From assembly GCA_902776955.1 (NCBI GenBank), contig CACYSG010000005.1:1-64000 (forward strand): a stretch of 64,000 nucleotides of DNA, read 5' to 3'. The stretch comes from an uncultured Bacteroidales bacterium. Lineage in GTDB: Bacteria > Bacteroidota > Bacteroidia > Bacteroidales > Muribaculaceae. Below are positions 32,849-42,565 of the stretch, piece by piece (the first letter of the stretch is position 1; each line of letters starts with the position of its first letter). The position numbers and the translations under genes are program-made. The notes under the pieces were generated by a model. The model searched no databases and was not told the DNA's origin. It saw only the letters and a list, made by a program, of their open reading frames with translations.

Positions 32849-32904
32849 AGACTTAAGAAGTAAGAACTAGAAACTATAGACTAAGGAATCAGAAACTAAA
32901 AACT
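32849..32904 (+). repeat. Degenerate heptamer repeat before leuS
   Basis: About eight 7-base units varying on AGAACTA / TAGACTA start one base after the stop codon of the peroxidase gene and end 4 bases before the leuS ATG. They look like the same family as the array at 30104-30222 (TAGACTT). Confidence 0.6.
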
Positions 32905-32908
32905 AACA

Positions 32909-35680
32909 ATGGACTATAACTATAAGGAGATAGAGAAAAAATGGCAACAGTACTGGCGTGAACATCACACCTATAAATGTGATATTGACCCCAACCGCCC
33001 CAAGTTTTATGTTCTCGACATGTTCCCTTATCCCTCGGGAGCAGGTTTGCATGTGGGACACCCGCTGGGCTATATCGCCAGTGACATTTATGCGCGTTAC
33101 AAGCGCCTGAAAGGCTTCAACGTGCTCCATCCCATGGGCTATGACGCCTATGGCCTGCCTGCCGAGCAATATGCCATCCAGACGGGACAACACCCCGAAA
33201 TCACTACCAATGAAAATATCGCCCGCTATCGCGAGCAGTTGGACAAGATCGGTTTCTGCTATGATTGGGACCGTGAGGTGCGCACCTGTGACCCTGTATA
33301 CTACAAGTGGACACAGTGGGCCTTCCTGCAGATGTTCAAGAGCTACTACAACACCGAGCTCGACAAGGCACGCCCCATCACCGAGTTGGTAGCCCACTTT
33401 GAGAAGCACGGCACTCAGGGCTGTAATGCCCACACGTCGTGTACCGACGAGTTCACTGCCGACGAATGGAACGCGATGACCCAAGTCCAGAAGAATGACG
33501 TGCTGATGAATTACCGCATCGCCTATCTGGGTAACACGATGGTGAACTGGTGTCCCAAGTTGGGTACTGTGCTCGCTAACGACGAGGTGAGCGAGGGTGT
33601 ATCGGTGCGCGGCGGTTATCCCGTCGAGCAGAAGATGATGCGCCAGTGGTGCCTGCGTGTGTCGGCCTATGCCGGACGCCTGCTGCGCGACCTGGATACC
33701 ATCGAGTGGACCGAGAGCATCAAGGAGACCCAGCGCAACTGGATCGGTTACAGCGAGGGTGCCGAGATGACTTTCCCCATCGCTGACAGCGACAAGAGCC
33801 TGTTGATTTTCACCACTCGCGCCGACACCATCTTTGGTGTGACGTTCATGGTACTGGCTCCCGAGAGCATCTATGTGGACGATGTGGTGACGCCCGACCA
33901 GCGTGCCGCCGTCGATGCTTATCTCGACGAGGTGAAGCACAAGACCGAGCGTGAGCGCATGATTGAGAAGAAGGTGAGCGGTGTGTTTACCGGCAGCTAT
34001 GCCGTCAACCCCATCACCAAGAAGAATATTCCCATCTACATCAGCGACTATGTACTGGCGGGATACGGCACGGGTGCCATCATGGCGGTACCGGCTCATG
34101 ACAGCCGCGACTATGCCTTTGCCAAGCATTTTGACCTGCCCATCATTCCGTTGATCGAGGGTGCCGACGTGAGCGAGGAGAGTTTTGATGCCAAGGAGGG
34201 TATCATGACCAACTCGTCCAACGAATACCTGCAGTTGAATGGTCTCCAGGTCAAGGAGGCTATTGCCAAGACCAAGGAATACATTGAGCAGGAGGGTATC
34301 GGCCACGTCAAGGTAAACTACCGCCTGCGTGACGCCATCTTCAGCCGTCAGCGCTACTGGGGCGAACCGTTCCCCATCTATTATGACGAGAACAACCAGC
34401 CGCAGCCGCTTGACGAGAGCAAGTTGCCGCTGCAGCTGCCCGAGGTGGACAAGTTCCTGCCCACCGAGACGGGCGAGCCGCCTCTGGGCCGCGCCAAGAA
34501 TTGGGTGACCACCGAAGGTTATCCCCTGGAGTTGAACACGATGCCGGGATTCGCCGGTTCGTCGGCCTATTACCTGCGTTATATGGATCCGCACAACCAG
34601 GAGGAACTCGTCTCTCATGAAGCCAATGATTATTGGCGCCAGGTGGACCTCTATGTGGGTGGTACCGAGCATGCTACGGGTCACTTGATTTACAGCCGTT
34701 TCTGGAACAAGTTCCTCTATGACTACAATTATGTCTGCGAGGCCGAGCCGTTCCGCAAACTCGTCAACCAGGGCATGATTCAGGGTCGCAGCAACTTTGT
34801 TTACCGCATCAAGGAATCCAACAAGTTTGTCTCGCTCAACCTCAAGGATCAGTATGACGTGTCGCCCATCCATGTGGATGTGAACATCGTGCATACCGAT
34901 GCCTTGGATATCGAGAAATTCCGCGAGTGGCGCCCCGAGTTCAAGGATGCCGAGTTCATCCTCGAGAACGGCAAGTACATTTGCGGCTGGGCTATCGAAA
35001 AGATGTCCAAGTCGATGTACAACGTTGTTAATCCCGACGATATCGTGGACCGCTTCGGTGCCGACACGCTGCGTCTCTATGAGATGTTCCTGGGTCCCGT
35101 CGAGGCCAGCAAGCCCTGGGACACCAACGGCATCGACGGTGTGAACCGCTTCCTCAAGCGCCTGTGGGCACTGTTTTACAAGGGTGACACCATGCAACTC
35201 ACCGACGAGAAACCCAGTGCCGAAGCGCTCAAGTCGCTGCACAAACTCATCAAGAAGGTGAGCGGTGACATCGAGGCCTTCAGCTACAACACGTCGGTGG
35301 CAGCCTTCATGATTTGCGTCAACGAGTTGACGGCCATGAAGTGCCGCTCGCGCGAGATTTACGAGCCGCTGGTAGTGCTGCTCGCACCGTTTGCACCCCA
35401 CATTTCCGAGGAACTGTGGCACGTGCTGGGACACGACACCACCGTGTGTGACGCCCAGTGGCCCACATGGAACGAGGACTACCTCAAGGAGTCGACGGTG
35501 AAATATGCCGTATCGTTCAACGGCAAGCCCCGCTTCACCATCGAGGTTCCCGCCGACGCCGACGAGGAGCAGGTGAAGCAACTCGCCCTCACCGATGCCG
35601 GTGCCGAGCGTTGGCTCGACGGCAAGCAACCCAGGAAGATTATCTTCGTTAAGAATAAGCTTGTCAATATCGTCGTGTAA
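32909..35680 (+). CDS. leuS: Leucyl-tRNA synthetase
   Basis: A complete 923-residue class I synthetase. The HIGH motif appears as 'HVGHPLGY' within '[16 protein letters not shown]', the CP1 editing domain has '[20 protein letters not shown]' and '[16 protein letters not shown]', and the catalytic loop 'KMSKS' is at residues 698-702. The anticodon-binding and C-terminal domains complete it. It charges tRNA-Leu and hydrolyses mischarged products. The ATG follows a heptamer repeat; a hairpin with a T-run follows the stop. Base composition is richer in G than that of plus-strand genes left of 30 kb. Confidence 0.98.
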   Translation: MDYNYKEIEKKWQQYWREHHTYKCDIDPNRPKFYVLDMFPYPSGAGLHVGHPLGYIASDIYARYKRLKGFNVLHPMGYDAYGLPAEQYAIQTGQHPEITTNENIARYREQLDKIGFCYDWDREVRTCDPVYYKWTQWAFLQMFKSYYNTELDKARPITELVAHFEKHGTQGCNAHTSCTDEFTADEWNAMTQVQKNDVLMNYRIAYLGNTMVNWCPKLGTVLANDEVSEGVSVRGGYPVEQKMMRQWCLRVSAYAGRLLRDLDTIEWTESIKETQRNWIGYSEGAEMTFPIADSDKSLLIFTTRADTIFGVTFMVLAPESIYVDDVVTPDQRAAVDAYLDEVKHKTERERMIEKKVSGVFTGSYAVNPITKKNIPIYISDYVLAGYGTGAIMAVPAHDSRDYAFAKHFDLPIIPLIEGADVSEESFDAKEGIMTNSSNEYLQLNGLQVKEAIAKTKEYIEQEGIGHVKVNYRLRDAIFSRQRYWGEPFPIYYDENNQPQPLDESKLPLQLPEVDKFLPTETGEPPLGRAKNWVTTEGYPLELNTMPGFAGSSAYYLRYMDPHNQEELVSHEANDYWRQVDLYVGGTEHATGHLIYSRFWNKFLYDYNYVCEAEPFRKLVNQGMIQGRSNFVYRIKESNKFVSLNLKDQYDVSPIHVDVNIVHTDALDIEKFREWRPEFKDAEFILENGKYICGWAIEKMSKSMYNVVNPDDIVDRFGADTLRLYEMFLGPVEASKPWDTNGIDGVNRFLKRLWALFYKGDTMQLTDEKPSAEALKSLHKLIKKVSGDIEAFSYNTSVAAFMICVNELTAMKCRSREIYEPLVVLLAPFAPHISEELWHVLGHDTTVCDAQWPTWNEDYLKESTVKYAVSFNGKPRFTIEVPADADEEQVKQLALTDAGAERWLDGKQPRKIIFVKNKLVNIVV

Positions 35681-35692
35681 CTAATTGTATAG

Positions 35693-35756
35693 CTACGAAT
35701 TACGCGGATTAACGAATGAATGGATTCGGTCAATTCGTGTAATTCGTAGTTTTTTA
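35693..35756 (+). terminator. Terminator of leuS; CTACGAATTAC-family palindrome
   Basis: CTACGAATTAC (35693-35703) pairs with GTAATTCGTAG (35740-35750), with an inner CGAAT/ATTCG hairpin, followed by a T-run (35750-35755). It shares its arms with the terminator at 28244-28292. Confidence 0.8.
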
Positions 35757-35770
35757 GTTTGATCATAATG

Positions 35771-36355
35771 ATGAAAAAGATAGTTTTTGCCACGAATAAT
35801 GCGCACAAGCTGCAGGAACTGCGGCAGATGCTGGGGGAGCGCTACGAGATTTTGGGTCTCGCCGACATCGGTTGTCACGAGGATATCCCCGAAACTGCCG
35901 ATTTCATCGAGGAAAATGCCCAAATCAAGGCCCGCTTTGTCAAGGATCATTACGGCTATGACTGCTTCAGCGATGACACCGGGCTGGAAATCGACGCCCT
36001 GAACGGCGAACCGGGAGTACACTCGGCACGCTATGCCGGTCCCGGGCATGACAGCGAGGCCAACATCGACAAGGTGCTCAGCAAACTCGATGGGGTGACC
36101 GACCGCACAGCGCGGTTCCGCACCGCCATTGCCCTCTTGCAGGGCGACGAGATGCACCTGTTCGAGGGCCAGGTCGAGGGTGTTATCCTCACCGAGCGTC
36201 ATGGTACGGGAGGTTTCGGCTACGACAGCATTTTCCAACCCGTTGAAGGTGACGGCAGCACGTTTGCCCAGATGTCACCCGAGGAGAAGAACCGCATCAG
36301 CCATCGTGGACGCGCCGTGGCAAAACTTGTGGAATTTCTCAATAGAGAGAACTGA
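35771..36355 (+). CDS. rdgB: XTP/dITP diphosphatase (RdgB/HAM1 family)
   Basis: A 194-residue house-cleaning pyrophosphatase that hydrolyses non-canonical purine nucleotides (dITP, XTP) to monophosphates. Family blocks seen: 'VFATNNAHKLQELRQML' at the start, 'SDDTGLEIDALNGEPGVHSA' in the middle (metal and substrate loop), and 'GTGGFGYDSIFQP' then 'NRISHRGRA' near the end. The ATG at 35771 is preferred over the adjacent one at 35768 because 'KKIVFATNN' is the usual start. It leads directly into the menaquinone genes (20-base gap), with which it may be co-transcribed. Confidence 0.96.
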   Translation: MKKIVFATNNAHKLQELRQMLGERYEILGLADIGCHEDIPETADFIEENAQIKARFVKDHYGYDCFSDDTGLEIDALNGEPGVHSARYAGPGHDSEANIDKVLSKLDGVTDRTARFRTAIALLQGDEMHLFEGQVEGVILTERHGTGGFGYDSIFQPVEGDGSTFAQMSPEEKNRISHRGRAVAKLVEFLNREN

Positions 36356-36375
36356 AGTCTAATAATCCGGGAACT

Positions 36376-37407
36376 GTGAAAGCCTTTGCCATATACCGTT
36401 TGCCGCACGCCAGCCAATGCACGCTGGTGGGCCAGGATGGTATGCCGGTTTCACTGTCATCCTTGAGTGAATTGACGGGTAAAGAGAGTGGTTTCCTGAT
36501 ATCACCGTTCTCGATGGACGAGTCATCGGCCATCGTGTTGTTGCAACCTGATGAGGTACGGCAACTGGCTCCCGATCAAGTGGCTGGAATGGATGATTTG
36601 CCCTTTCATTCAGCCGATGGCAAATTGACCGTTTCGCCTTGTTCCAGAGAGACCTACCACGATGATTTTTCCCGATTTCATCGGGCTTTTTCCGAAACGG
36701 GCATCCAAAAACTGGTGCTCGCGCGTAGTGAGGATTTTGACCGAAAAGGTTGTCATCCTGCCGAGCTGTTTGCCCGTGCGTGCCAGTGTTATCCCGAGGC
36801 TTTTGTGACGCTTTTTTCGGCACCGCAATGTGGCACGTGGCTGGTGGCTTCGCCCGAGGTATTGCTCTTGAGGGACTCGGTCCAGTGGCACACGATGGCG
36901 CTTGCCGGAACGATGCGCTATGCCGACCACTTGCCGCAATGGAGCGACAAGAATGTCCGTGAGCAGGGTTATGTGACCCGCTATATCAAGGCTTGTCTGG
37001 ACCGTTACAGCGACGATGTGTCCCTGACGGGTCCTTACACCAAACGCGCTGGAAGCTTGGTTCACCTGTGCACTGATTTCTCATTCAACTTGTCTCCTGA
37101 TGTCCGCCTGGGTGACGTCCTCGATGCCATGCATCCCACGCCCGCCGTGTGTGGACTGCCTAAGGAGGAAGCCTTGCGGTTTATTCTTGATAATGAGAGT
37201 GTTGACCGTGATTATTACAGTGGCTTTTCCGGACCGTTGAATTTGGAGGGTCAAACGTCCTTCTTTGTTTCGTTGCGCTGCATGCGCATCATCGGCGACC
37301 GTTATCGCCTGTTTGCCGGCGGCGGCATTCTGCCCGAGAGTGACGAGTCGCTCGAGTGGGAGGAGACCGAGGCCAAGATGCAGACCATGTTATCGTTAAT
37401 TGGTTAA
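36376..37407 (+). CDS. menF: Isochorismate synthase
   Basis: A 343-residue chorismate-utilising enzyme that converts chorismate to isochorismate, the entry step of menaquinone synthesis. Diagnostic blocks: 'QKLVLARSEDFD', 'TMALAGTMRYADH', 'HPTPAVCGLPKEEALRFILD', 'DRDYYSGFSGPLNL' and the C-terminal 'LFAGGGILPESDESLEWEET'. The start is GTG at 36376; no ATG sits nearby and the frame is closed upstream. It is N-terminally short compared with E. coli MenF (431). First of five consecutive men genes, 6 bases before menD, so its role is assigned to menaquinone rather than siderophore synthesis. Confidence 0.93.
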   Translation: MKAFAIYRLPHASQCTLVGQDGMPVSLSSLSELTGKESGFLISPFSMDESSAIVLLQPDEVRQLAPDQVAGMDDLPFHSADGKLTVSPCSRETYHDDFSRFHRAFSETGIQKLVLARSEDFDRKGCHPAELFARACQCYPEAFVTLFSAPQCGTWLVASPEVLLLRDSVQWHTMALAGTMRYADHLPQWSDKNVREQGYVTRYIKACLDRYSDDVSLTGPYTKRAGSLVHLCTDFSFNLSPDVRLGDVLDAMHPTPAVCGLPKEEALRFILDNESVDRDYYSGFSGPLNLEGQTSFFVSLRCMRIIGDRYRLFAGGGILPESDESLEWEETEAKMQTMLSLIG

Positions 37408-37413
37408 TTGACT

Positions 37414-39066
37414 ATGCGTTACAGCGATAAGGAAAATATCAATATCTTGTGTGCCGTGCTGTTGGGCCACGGCGTGAACCATGTCGTGGTGTGCCCCGGT
37501 TCACGCAACGCGCCCATCGTGCACAACTTCAACGAGTGCCCGCCGATGAATTGCTATCCCGTGACTGACGAGCGCAGTGCGGGATTTTTTGCCCTGGGCA
37601 TGGCCGAGCAACTAGAGAAACCCGTCGCCGTGTGTGTGACCTCGGGAACGGCGTTGCTTGATCTGGCTCCGGCGGTTGCCGAGGCCCGTCATCGCCACCT
37701 ACCGCTCATCGTCATCAGTGCCGATCGTCCGATGGCCCACATCGGCCAGCAGATGGGCCAGACCATCGATCAGCCGGGCGCCTTGTCGCGTTGGACATTG
37801 GCAGATGTTAACCTGGTCGAGCCTCATGACGAACTCACGCGGTGGCACTGCAACCGCATGGCCAACGAGGCCTTGCTGGCGGCCCGACGCGGGGGTCCTG
37901 TACACATCAACGTCCCCTACGACGAGCCGTTGTTTAACTTCACTGTGCCTGAATTACCCAATGAGCGCATTATCAGTAGGTTACCTGCACATGTGGATAT
38001 TGATAATTTGGCATCCCATCTGGCGCCTGCCATCCACGCCGAACGCCCCATGCTGGTTATCGGTCAGATGACGCAGGGCTGCGTCCCCAATGAGGTAATA
38101 AAAAATCTTTCGCCGTGTTTCGCTGTGCTGGCCGAGGCATTGGGAGCCAGCGGTGGCGGTGTCCCCTATGACGAGGTGTTGCCGCTGGTTGAGGCGAATG
38201 CCGATTTCAAGCCTGATTGTGTCATCTACATGGGTGGTACGCTTGTGAGCAAACGCCTGAAGGCCTACCTGCGCCAGTTGGAGGGTGTGCCCATGATAGA
38301 GGTGAGCGAGGATGGCGAGATACACGACACCTTTGGCCATCTGAGCCAGGTAGTTACCTGCCATCCGACGGATGCATTACAAGCGCTCGTCAAGTTGGTT
38401 GAAGGGGTAAAAGAAGCCAAGCCCTTTGCCCAGCGCTGGAATCATGCACTGGACAAGGCAAAGCGCTATTTTGACGCGTTGAGGCCCGATTTCTCACAGA
38501 TGCTGGCGGTGAAGTTGGCTTTACAGTCGGTTCAGGAGTCTGAATTGCCTTATATACTGCATTTTGCCAACAGTCAGCCCGTCCGTCTGGCCAATCTGTT
38601 CTCCCGCTGGCATGTGCGTTGCAATCGCGGCGTGAACGGCATCGAGGGAACCGTGTCGGCTGCAGCGGGATGTGCCGCAGTCGTCGGCGACCGTGTCTTG
38701 TGCGTCACCGGCGACCTGAGTTTCTTCTACGATCAGAATGCCTTGTGGAACAAGAACTTGGGCGGCAATCTGCGCATACTGCTGCTCAACAACGGTGGCG
38801 GAGGCATCTTCGCCGGTCTCAAGGGCCTGGAAGCCTCGCCCGCTCGTGACAACATGATTGCCGGAGGCCACGCGACCCATGCCCAGGGTTGCTGCGACCA
38901 GCATGGTGTGGAATACCGCGCCGCTCATGGCAGCGAGGACCTGTATAAGGGCATCTCGTGGCTGGTTCAGGACGACAGCGACCGCCCGCGCCTGCTCGAG
39001 GTGGTCACCACCGTCGAGCGCGACCGCCGTGTCTGGCAACAAGCGATAGAATCATCAACAATCTGA
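37414..39066 (+). CDS. menD: SEPHCHC synthase (MenD)
   Basis: A 550-residue thiamine-diphosphate enzyme that joins 2-oxoglutarate to isochorismate, giving SEPHCHC. The N-terminal Pyr domain has 'VVVCPGSRNAPIVHNFNECP' and the catalytic Glu in 'TDERSAGFFALGMAEQLEKP'. The PP domain has 'NRGVNGIEGTVSAAAGCA' and the cofactor motif 'VTGDLSFFYDQNALWN'. The ATG at 37414 was chosen rather than the TTG two codons upstream. It is tightly packed behind menF (6 bases), 29 bases before menB. Confidence 0.97.
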   Translation: MRYSDKENINILCAVLLGHGVNHVVVCPGSRNAPIVHNFNECPPMNCYPVTDERSAGFFALGMAEQLEKPVAVCVTSGTALLDLAPAVAEARHRHLPLIVISADRPMAHIGQQMGQTIDQPGALSRWTLADVNLVEPHDELTRWHCNRMANEALLAARRGGPVHINVPYDEPLFNFTVPELPNERIISRLPAHVDIDNLASHLAPAIHAERPMLVIGQMTQGCVPNEVIKNLSPCFAVLAEALGASGGGVPYDEVLPLVEANADFKPDCVIYMGGTLVSKRLKAYLRQLEGVPMIEVSEDGEIHDTFGHLSQVVTCHPTDALQALVKLVEGVKEAKPFAQRWNHALDKAKRYFDALRPDFSQMLAVKLALQSVQESELPYILHFANSQPVRLANLFSRWHVRCNRGVNGIEGTVSAAAGCAAVVGDRVLCVTGDLSFFYDQNALWNKNLGGNLRILLLNNGGGGIFAGLKGLEASPARDNMIAGGHATHAQGCCDQHGVEYRAAHGSEDLYKGISWLVQDDSDRPRLLEVVTTVERDRRVWQQAIESSTI

Positions 39067-39095
39067 GAAACTAGATACTTTTATCTTAATTATTT

Positions 39096-39923
39096 ATGGC
39101 AACTAGAGAATGGAAAAAGATAGAGGGTTTCGACTTCAAGGAAATCCTGTTTGAAAAGTATGACCGCATCGCCAAGATCACCATCAACCGCGAGCGTTAC
39201 CGCAACGCTTTCACGCCGTTGACGACGTGGGAGATGTCCCAGGCCTTTAACCATTGCCGTGATGCAGCCGATATTCGTGTCGTACTGCTCACGGGAGCGG
39301 GCGACAAGGCCTTCTGCTCCGGTGGTGACATGCATGTCAAGGGACGTGGAGGATATATCGACGGCGAGGGTGTGCCCCGCCTGAGCGTGCTCGACGTCCA
39401 GATGCAGATTCGCCGTTTGCCCAAACCCGTTATCGCTATGGTCAACGGTTATGCCATCGGCGGCGGCCATGTGCTGCATGTGGTGTGCGACTTGACGATC
39501 GCCAGCGAGAACGCCATCTTCGGCCAGACGGGACCCAAGGTGGGCTCGTTTGACGCGGGATTCGGCTCGTCCTATCTGGCCCGCATCGTGGGACAGAAAA
39601 AGGCGCGCGAAATCTGGTTCATGTGCCGCCAGTACACTGCCCGCGAGGCCGAGCAGATGGGCATGGTCAACAAGGTCGTGCCGCTGGAGCGACTCGAGGA
39701 CGAGTGTGTCGAGTGGGCTCAGACGATGATGGAGCGCTCGCCGCTGGCCCTGCGCATGATCAAGATGGGTCTCAACGCCGAACTCGACGGACAGGCAGGC
39801 ATCCAGCAACTGGCCGGCGACTGCACCATGCTCTACTACTGCCTTGACGAAGCTCAGGAGGGCGGCAAGGCCTTCCTCGAGAAGCGCAAACCCGATTGGG
39901 ACCAGTATCCCTATTTCCCCTGA
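39096..39923 (+). CDS. menB: 1,4-dihydroxy-2-naphthoyl-CoA synthase
   Basis: A 275-residue crotonase-fold enzyme that closes the naphthoquinone ring from o-succinylbenzoyl-CoA. The oxyanion-hole and active-site blocks are '[18 protein letters not shown]', '[20 protein letters not shown]' and '[19 protein letters not shown]'; the last with its Asp is specific for MenB among crotonases. The ending '[14 protein letters not shown]' is also typical. The gene is fourth in order from rdgB, 5 bases before menC. Pathway order is menF, menD, menC, menE, menB, so gene order differs from reaction order. Confidence 0.97.
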   Translation: MATREWKKIEGFDFKEILFEKYDRIAKITINRERYRNAFTPLTTWEMSQAFNHCRDAADIRVVLLTGAGDKAFCSGGDMHVKGRGGYIDGEGVPRLSVLDVQMQIRRLPKPVIAMVNGYAIGGGHVLHVVCDLTIASENAIFGQTGPKVGSFDAGFGSSYLARIVGQKKAREIWFMCRQYTAREAEQMGMVNKVVPLERLEDECVEWAQTMMERSPLALRMIKMGLNAELDGQAGIQQLAGDCTMLYYCLDEAQEGGKAFLEKRKPDWDQYPYFP

Positions 39924-39928
39924 TAACC

Positions 39929-40969
39929 ATGGGCCGCTACCATATCGACATCACCACCCGCACGTTTCATTTCAAGGAGCCGGCGGGCACTTCGCGCGGT
40001 GTTTACACCACGCGTGTGAGCCGCTTTGTCCACCTTACGTGCGATGACCTGCCGGGCATCGTCGGGGTGGGGGAATGCGCACCGCTGCCCCATCTCAGTT
40101 GTGACGACCTGCCCGACTATGACACGGTGCTGCGTCATCATTGCGACGATGTGTGCGCCCGTGGCGGTATTGATATCGATGCCCTGCGCGACTGTCCGTC
40201 GATGCTTTTCGGACTCGAGACGGCATGGAATCAACTCCACCGTGGAGGCTCTACAGCCTTGTCCGACACGCCGTTTGCCCGTGGCGAGGAAGGCATTCCC
40301 ATCAACGGCCTGGTGTGGATGGGCAATTTCGACACGATGTGCCGGCGTCTGGAACTGAAACTCAATCAAGGCTTCTCGTGTGTGAAAATCAAGATAGGAG
40401 CCATCGATTTTGACGATGAAATGGCCCTGATTCGTCGTTTGCGCGACCGATACGGCAGCGACAGCATCGAGTTGCGTGTGGATGCCAACGGGGCCTTCAC
40501 GCCCGACGAGGCCATGGACAAACTCACGCGCCTGGCCGCACTCGGCATCCATTCCATCGAGCAACCCGTCAGGGCAGGACAGTGGCAGCAGATGTCCCGC
40601 CTGTGTGAGGCTTCTCCGCTTCCCATCGCCCTGGACGAGGAACTCATCGGCGTGAATACCCTGGAGCGCAAGCGCCAGCTGTTGGACACCATCCGTCCCC
40701 GTTACATTATCCTCAAGCCCTCGCTGCACGGCGGTGTGAGCGGCTGTCGCGAGTGGATAGCCCTGGCTCGCGAGCGCGGCATCGGCTCGTGGATTACCAG
40801 CGCCCTCGAGAGCAATGTGGGCCTCAATGCCATCGCCCACCTGGCCGCCGAGTGCTATGGCCCGGCTATCTCCATGCCTCAGGGCCTGGGGACGGGTCAG
40901 CTGTTCACCGACAACATCGACACGGTACCCATCGCCATCCGTGGCGACAAACTCTGGTATCTGCCATGA
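39929..40969 (+). CDS. menC: o-succinylbenzoate synthase
   Basis: A 346-residue enolase-superfamily dehydratase that makes o-succinylbenzoate. The catalytic lysine pair is in 'CVKIKIGAIDFDDE'; the metal ligands are in 'ELRVDANGAFTPDE' (Asp), 'IHSIEQPVRAG' (Glu) and 'PIALDEELIG' (Asp); the second lysine is in 'YIILKPSLHGGVSG'. The ATG at 39929 lies 5 bases after the menB stop. Its TGA overlaps the ATG of menE (ATGA at 40966-40969), showing translational coupling. Confidence 0.95.
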   Translation: MGRYHIDITTRTFHFKEPAGTSRGVYTTRVSRFVHLTCDDLPGIVGVGECAPLPHLSCDDLPDYDTVLRHHCDDVCARGGIDIDALRDCPSMLFGLETAWNQLHRGGSTALSDTPFARGEEGIPINGLVWMGNFDTMCRRLELKLNQGFSCVKIKIGAIDFDDEMALIRRLRDRYGSDSIELRVDANGAFTPDEAMDKLTRLAALGIHSIEQPVRAGQWQQMSRLCEASPLPIALDEELIGVNTLERKRQLLDTIRPRYIILKPSLHGGVSGCREWIALARERGIGSWITSALESNVGLNAIAHLAAECYGPAISMPQGLGTGQLFTDNIDTVPIAIRGDKLWYLP

Positions 40970-41967
40970 CGGTTGAGGACTTCATCGCGCAGTGGCTGGA
41001 TGATAGCGACACGATTGAGGTGACCACCAGCGGCTCGACGGGCACCCCTCAGGTGATGCGCGTCGAGAAACGGCGCATGATGGCCAGCGCGCGTGCCACC
41101 TGCGACTTCCTGGGGTTACAGACCGGCGACACGGCCCTGCTGTGCATGAGCGTGGATTATATCGCGGGCAAAATGATGGTCGTCAGGGCACTTGAACGCG
41201 ACCTGCGGCTCCTGACGGTCGAACCGTCGAGCCATCCCCTGTCGGTGCCCGAAATATCCGATGAAATGGGCAAAAACGGGCTGGATTTTGCCGCTATGGT
41301 GCCTATGCAGGTGTATAGCACGCTGCAGGTGCCCCGCGAGCGGGAACTCTTCGCCCGCATCCGTCACCTCATCATCGGCGGCGGTCCCCTGGATGCGGCA
41401 CTCGAGGAACAGCTCAGGGACTTTGAGGGCGCCATCTGGCATAGCTACGGCATGACCGAGACGCTGTCACACATTGCCCTGCGCCGCGTGAGCGGTAAAG
41501 ACGCTTCGCCTTGGTTCACGCCCTTGCCTGGGGTGACCCTCACTACCGATAGCGACCAATGCCTTGTCATCGATGCACCGCATCTGAATCCCGAACCGCT
41601 GGTGACACGCGATATCGTGGAGATGGAACCTGGCACACAGCGCTTTAAGGTGCTGGGACGCCGCGATAACGTCATCAATACTGGCGGCATCAAGGTGCAC
41701 ATCGAGCAGTTGGAGCAGGCACTCGCACCGCACATCAATCGGCCTTTTCTCATCACCAAATGCCCCGACGACAAGTTCGGCGAAATCGTCGTCATGCTTC
41801 TGCAAGGCATCGACGCCGATGTGGCCGCCGCGCAGGCCGCTTGCGAGCACCATCTGCCCAAGTATGCCCGTCCCAAGTGCATCTTCCTTGTCCCCGCCTT
41901 GCCCATGACGGCTACCGGCAAACCCGCCCGTGCCCGCGCCGCCAACCTCGCCCAATCCCTACTTTAA
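40966..41967 (+). CDS. menE: o-succinylbenzoate-CoA ligase, short form
   Basis: A 333-residue AMP-forming ligase that activates o-succinylbenzoate with CoA. The ATP-binding loop 'TTSGSTGTPQVMRV' is already at residue 20, whereas in E. coli MenE (451) or B. subtilis MenE (486) well over 100 residues precede it. So most of the N-terminal subdomain is absent. The later motifs are intact: 'WHSYGMTETLSHIALR', 'LGRRDNVINTGGIKVHIEQ' and the catalytic lysine in 'MTATGKPAR'. From memory the short form is usual in Bacteroidota, so this is not a pseudogene. menA, menH and the DHNA-CoA thioesterase are not in the window. Confidence 0.92.
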   Translation: MTVEDFIAQWLDDSDTIEVTTSGSTGTPQVMRVEKRRMMASARATCDFLGLQTGDTALLCMSVDYIAGKMMVVRALERDLRLLTVEPSSHPLSVPEISDEMGKNGLDFAAMVPMQVYSTLQVPRERELFARIRHLIIGGGPLDAALEEQLRDFEGAIWHSYGMTETLSHIALRRVSGKDASPWFTPLPGVTLTTDSDQCLVIDAPHLNPEPLVTRDIVEMEPGTQRFKVLGRRDNVINTGGIKVHIEQLEQALAPHINRPFLITKCPDDKFGEIVVMLLQGIDADVAAAQAACEHHLPKYARPKCIFLVPALPMTATGKPARARAANLAQSLL

Positions 41968-42037
41968 GCGGCATCTTCTTCAAGTCTCAAAAAGGTGATG
42001 CAAGATGGCCGTAATGAGGTTTATTTTGGGGATGTTT

Positions 42038-42068
42038 TTTGTTTTTTTGAAAAAAGGATTTAACTTTG
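42038..42068 (+). promoter_or_regulatory. Promoter of the beta-flower protein gene
   Basis: TTTG (42038-42041), 19 bases, TAACTTTG (42061-42068): perfect in both elements. A strong Shine-Dalgarno AAGGAGG (42109-42115) precedes the ATG at 42124, which is unusual for this phylum. Confidence 0.8.
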
Positions 42069-42123
42069 TCGGTCTTAATCAGTCTAAAGGACAAAATAAC
42101 AACTTTTTAAGGAGGACAGAAAA

Positions 42124-42555
42124 ATGAAAAAGTTCAGATTATACATCACGGCGCTGGTGCTGGTCCTGGCTGGCATCATGGCGACAGGAGCCGAGGCACA
42201 GGTGCTGCGCGATGCCGACTATAACAGCATCGGCCGCATCAACGGCAACGGCGTGGTCCGTAACGAGGCGGGCCGCTCGGCTGGCTCGTTTGACGCCGAC
42301 GGCACCGTGCGTGACGTGTCGGGACAAGCGGTGGGTGTGATCAAGCAGCTCGAGATTTTTGACATGGCTGGCACCCGCATCGGCTACATCAACACCGACG
42401 GCACCGTGCGTGACGGCGAGAGCAACGTGCTTGGTTACATCAACATCAACGACGGCAAGGTGACCGACGCCCAGAAGCAGACCATCGGCTTTGCCCGCGG
42501 TGTGCGCGTGGACTGGATTGCCTGCTACTACTTCTTCCACATGTTCGGACAGTGA
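42124..42555 (+). CDS. Secreted 5-fold beta-flower-like repeat protein
   Basis: A 143-residue secreted protein: signal peptide (1-25, ending AEAQ), then five to six short beta repeats of about 16-20 residues built on 'IGRINGNGVVRNEAG', 'AGSFDADGTVRDVSGQ', 'IGYINTDGTVRDGESN' and 'LGYININDGKVTDAQ'. The Gly-Tyr/Arg-Ile-X-X-Asp/Asn-Gly rhythm matches small Bacteroidota proteins named '5-fold beta-flower', as remembered; function unknown. The C-terminal 'VDWIACYYFFHMFGQ' is aromatic and may sit in or on a membrane. The promoter and ribosome site are strong, suggesting high expression. GH3 follows after 10 bases, so they may share a transcript. Confidence 0.75.
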   Translation: MKKFRLYITALVLVLAGIMATGAEAQVLRDADYNSIGRINGNGVVRNEAGRSAGSFDADGTVRDVSGQAVGVIKQLEIFDMAGTRIGYINTDGTVRDGESNVLGYININDGKVTDAQKQTIGFARGVRVDWIACYYFFHMFGQ

Positions 42556-42565
42556 CGTTTAGGCG

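Noticed and set aside
32903..35629. A 908-codon open frame on the minus strand opposite leuS
   Set aside because: It mirrors leuS codon for codon. leuS is certain from its motifs, and the antisense product has a composition (Leu/Val/Gly/His-rich, no motifs) typical of a shadow in GC-biased genes.
40966..41967. menE as a truncated pseudogene
   Set aside because: All catalytic motifs after the first ATP loop are intact, the start overlaps menC in an ATGA, and short MenE forms are, to my knowledge, normal in Bacteroidota.
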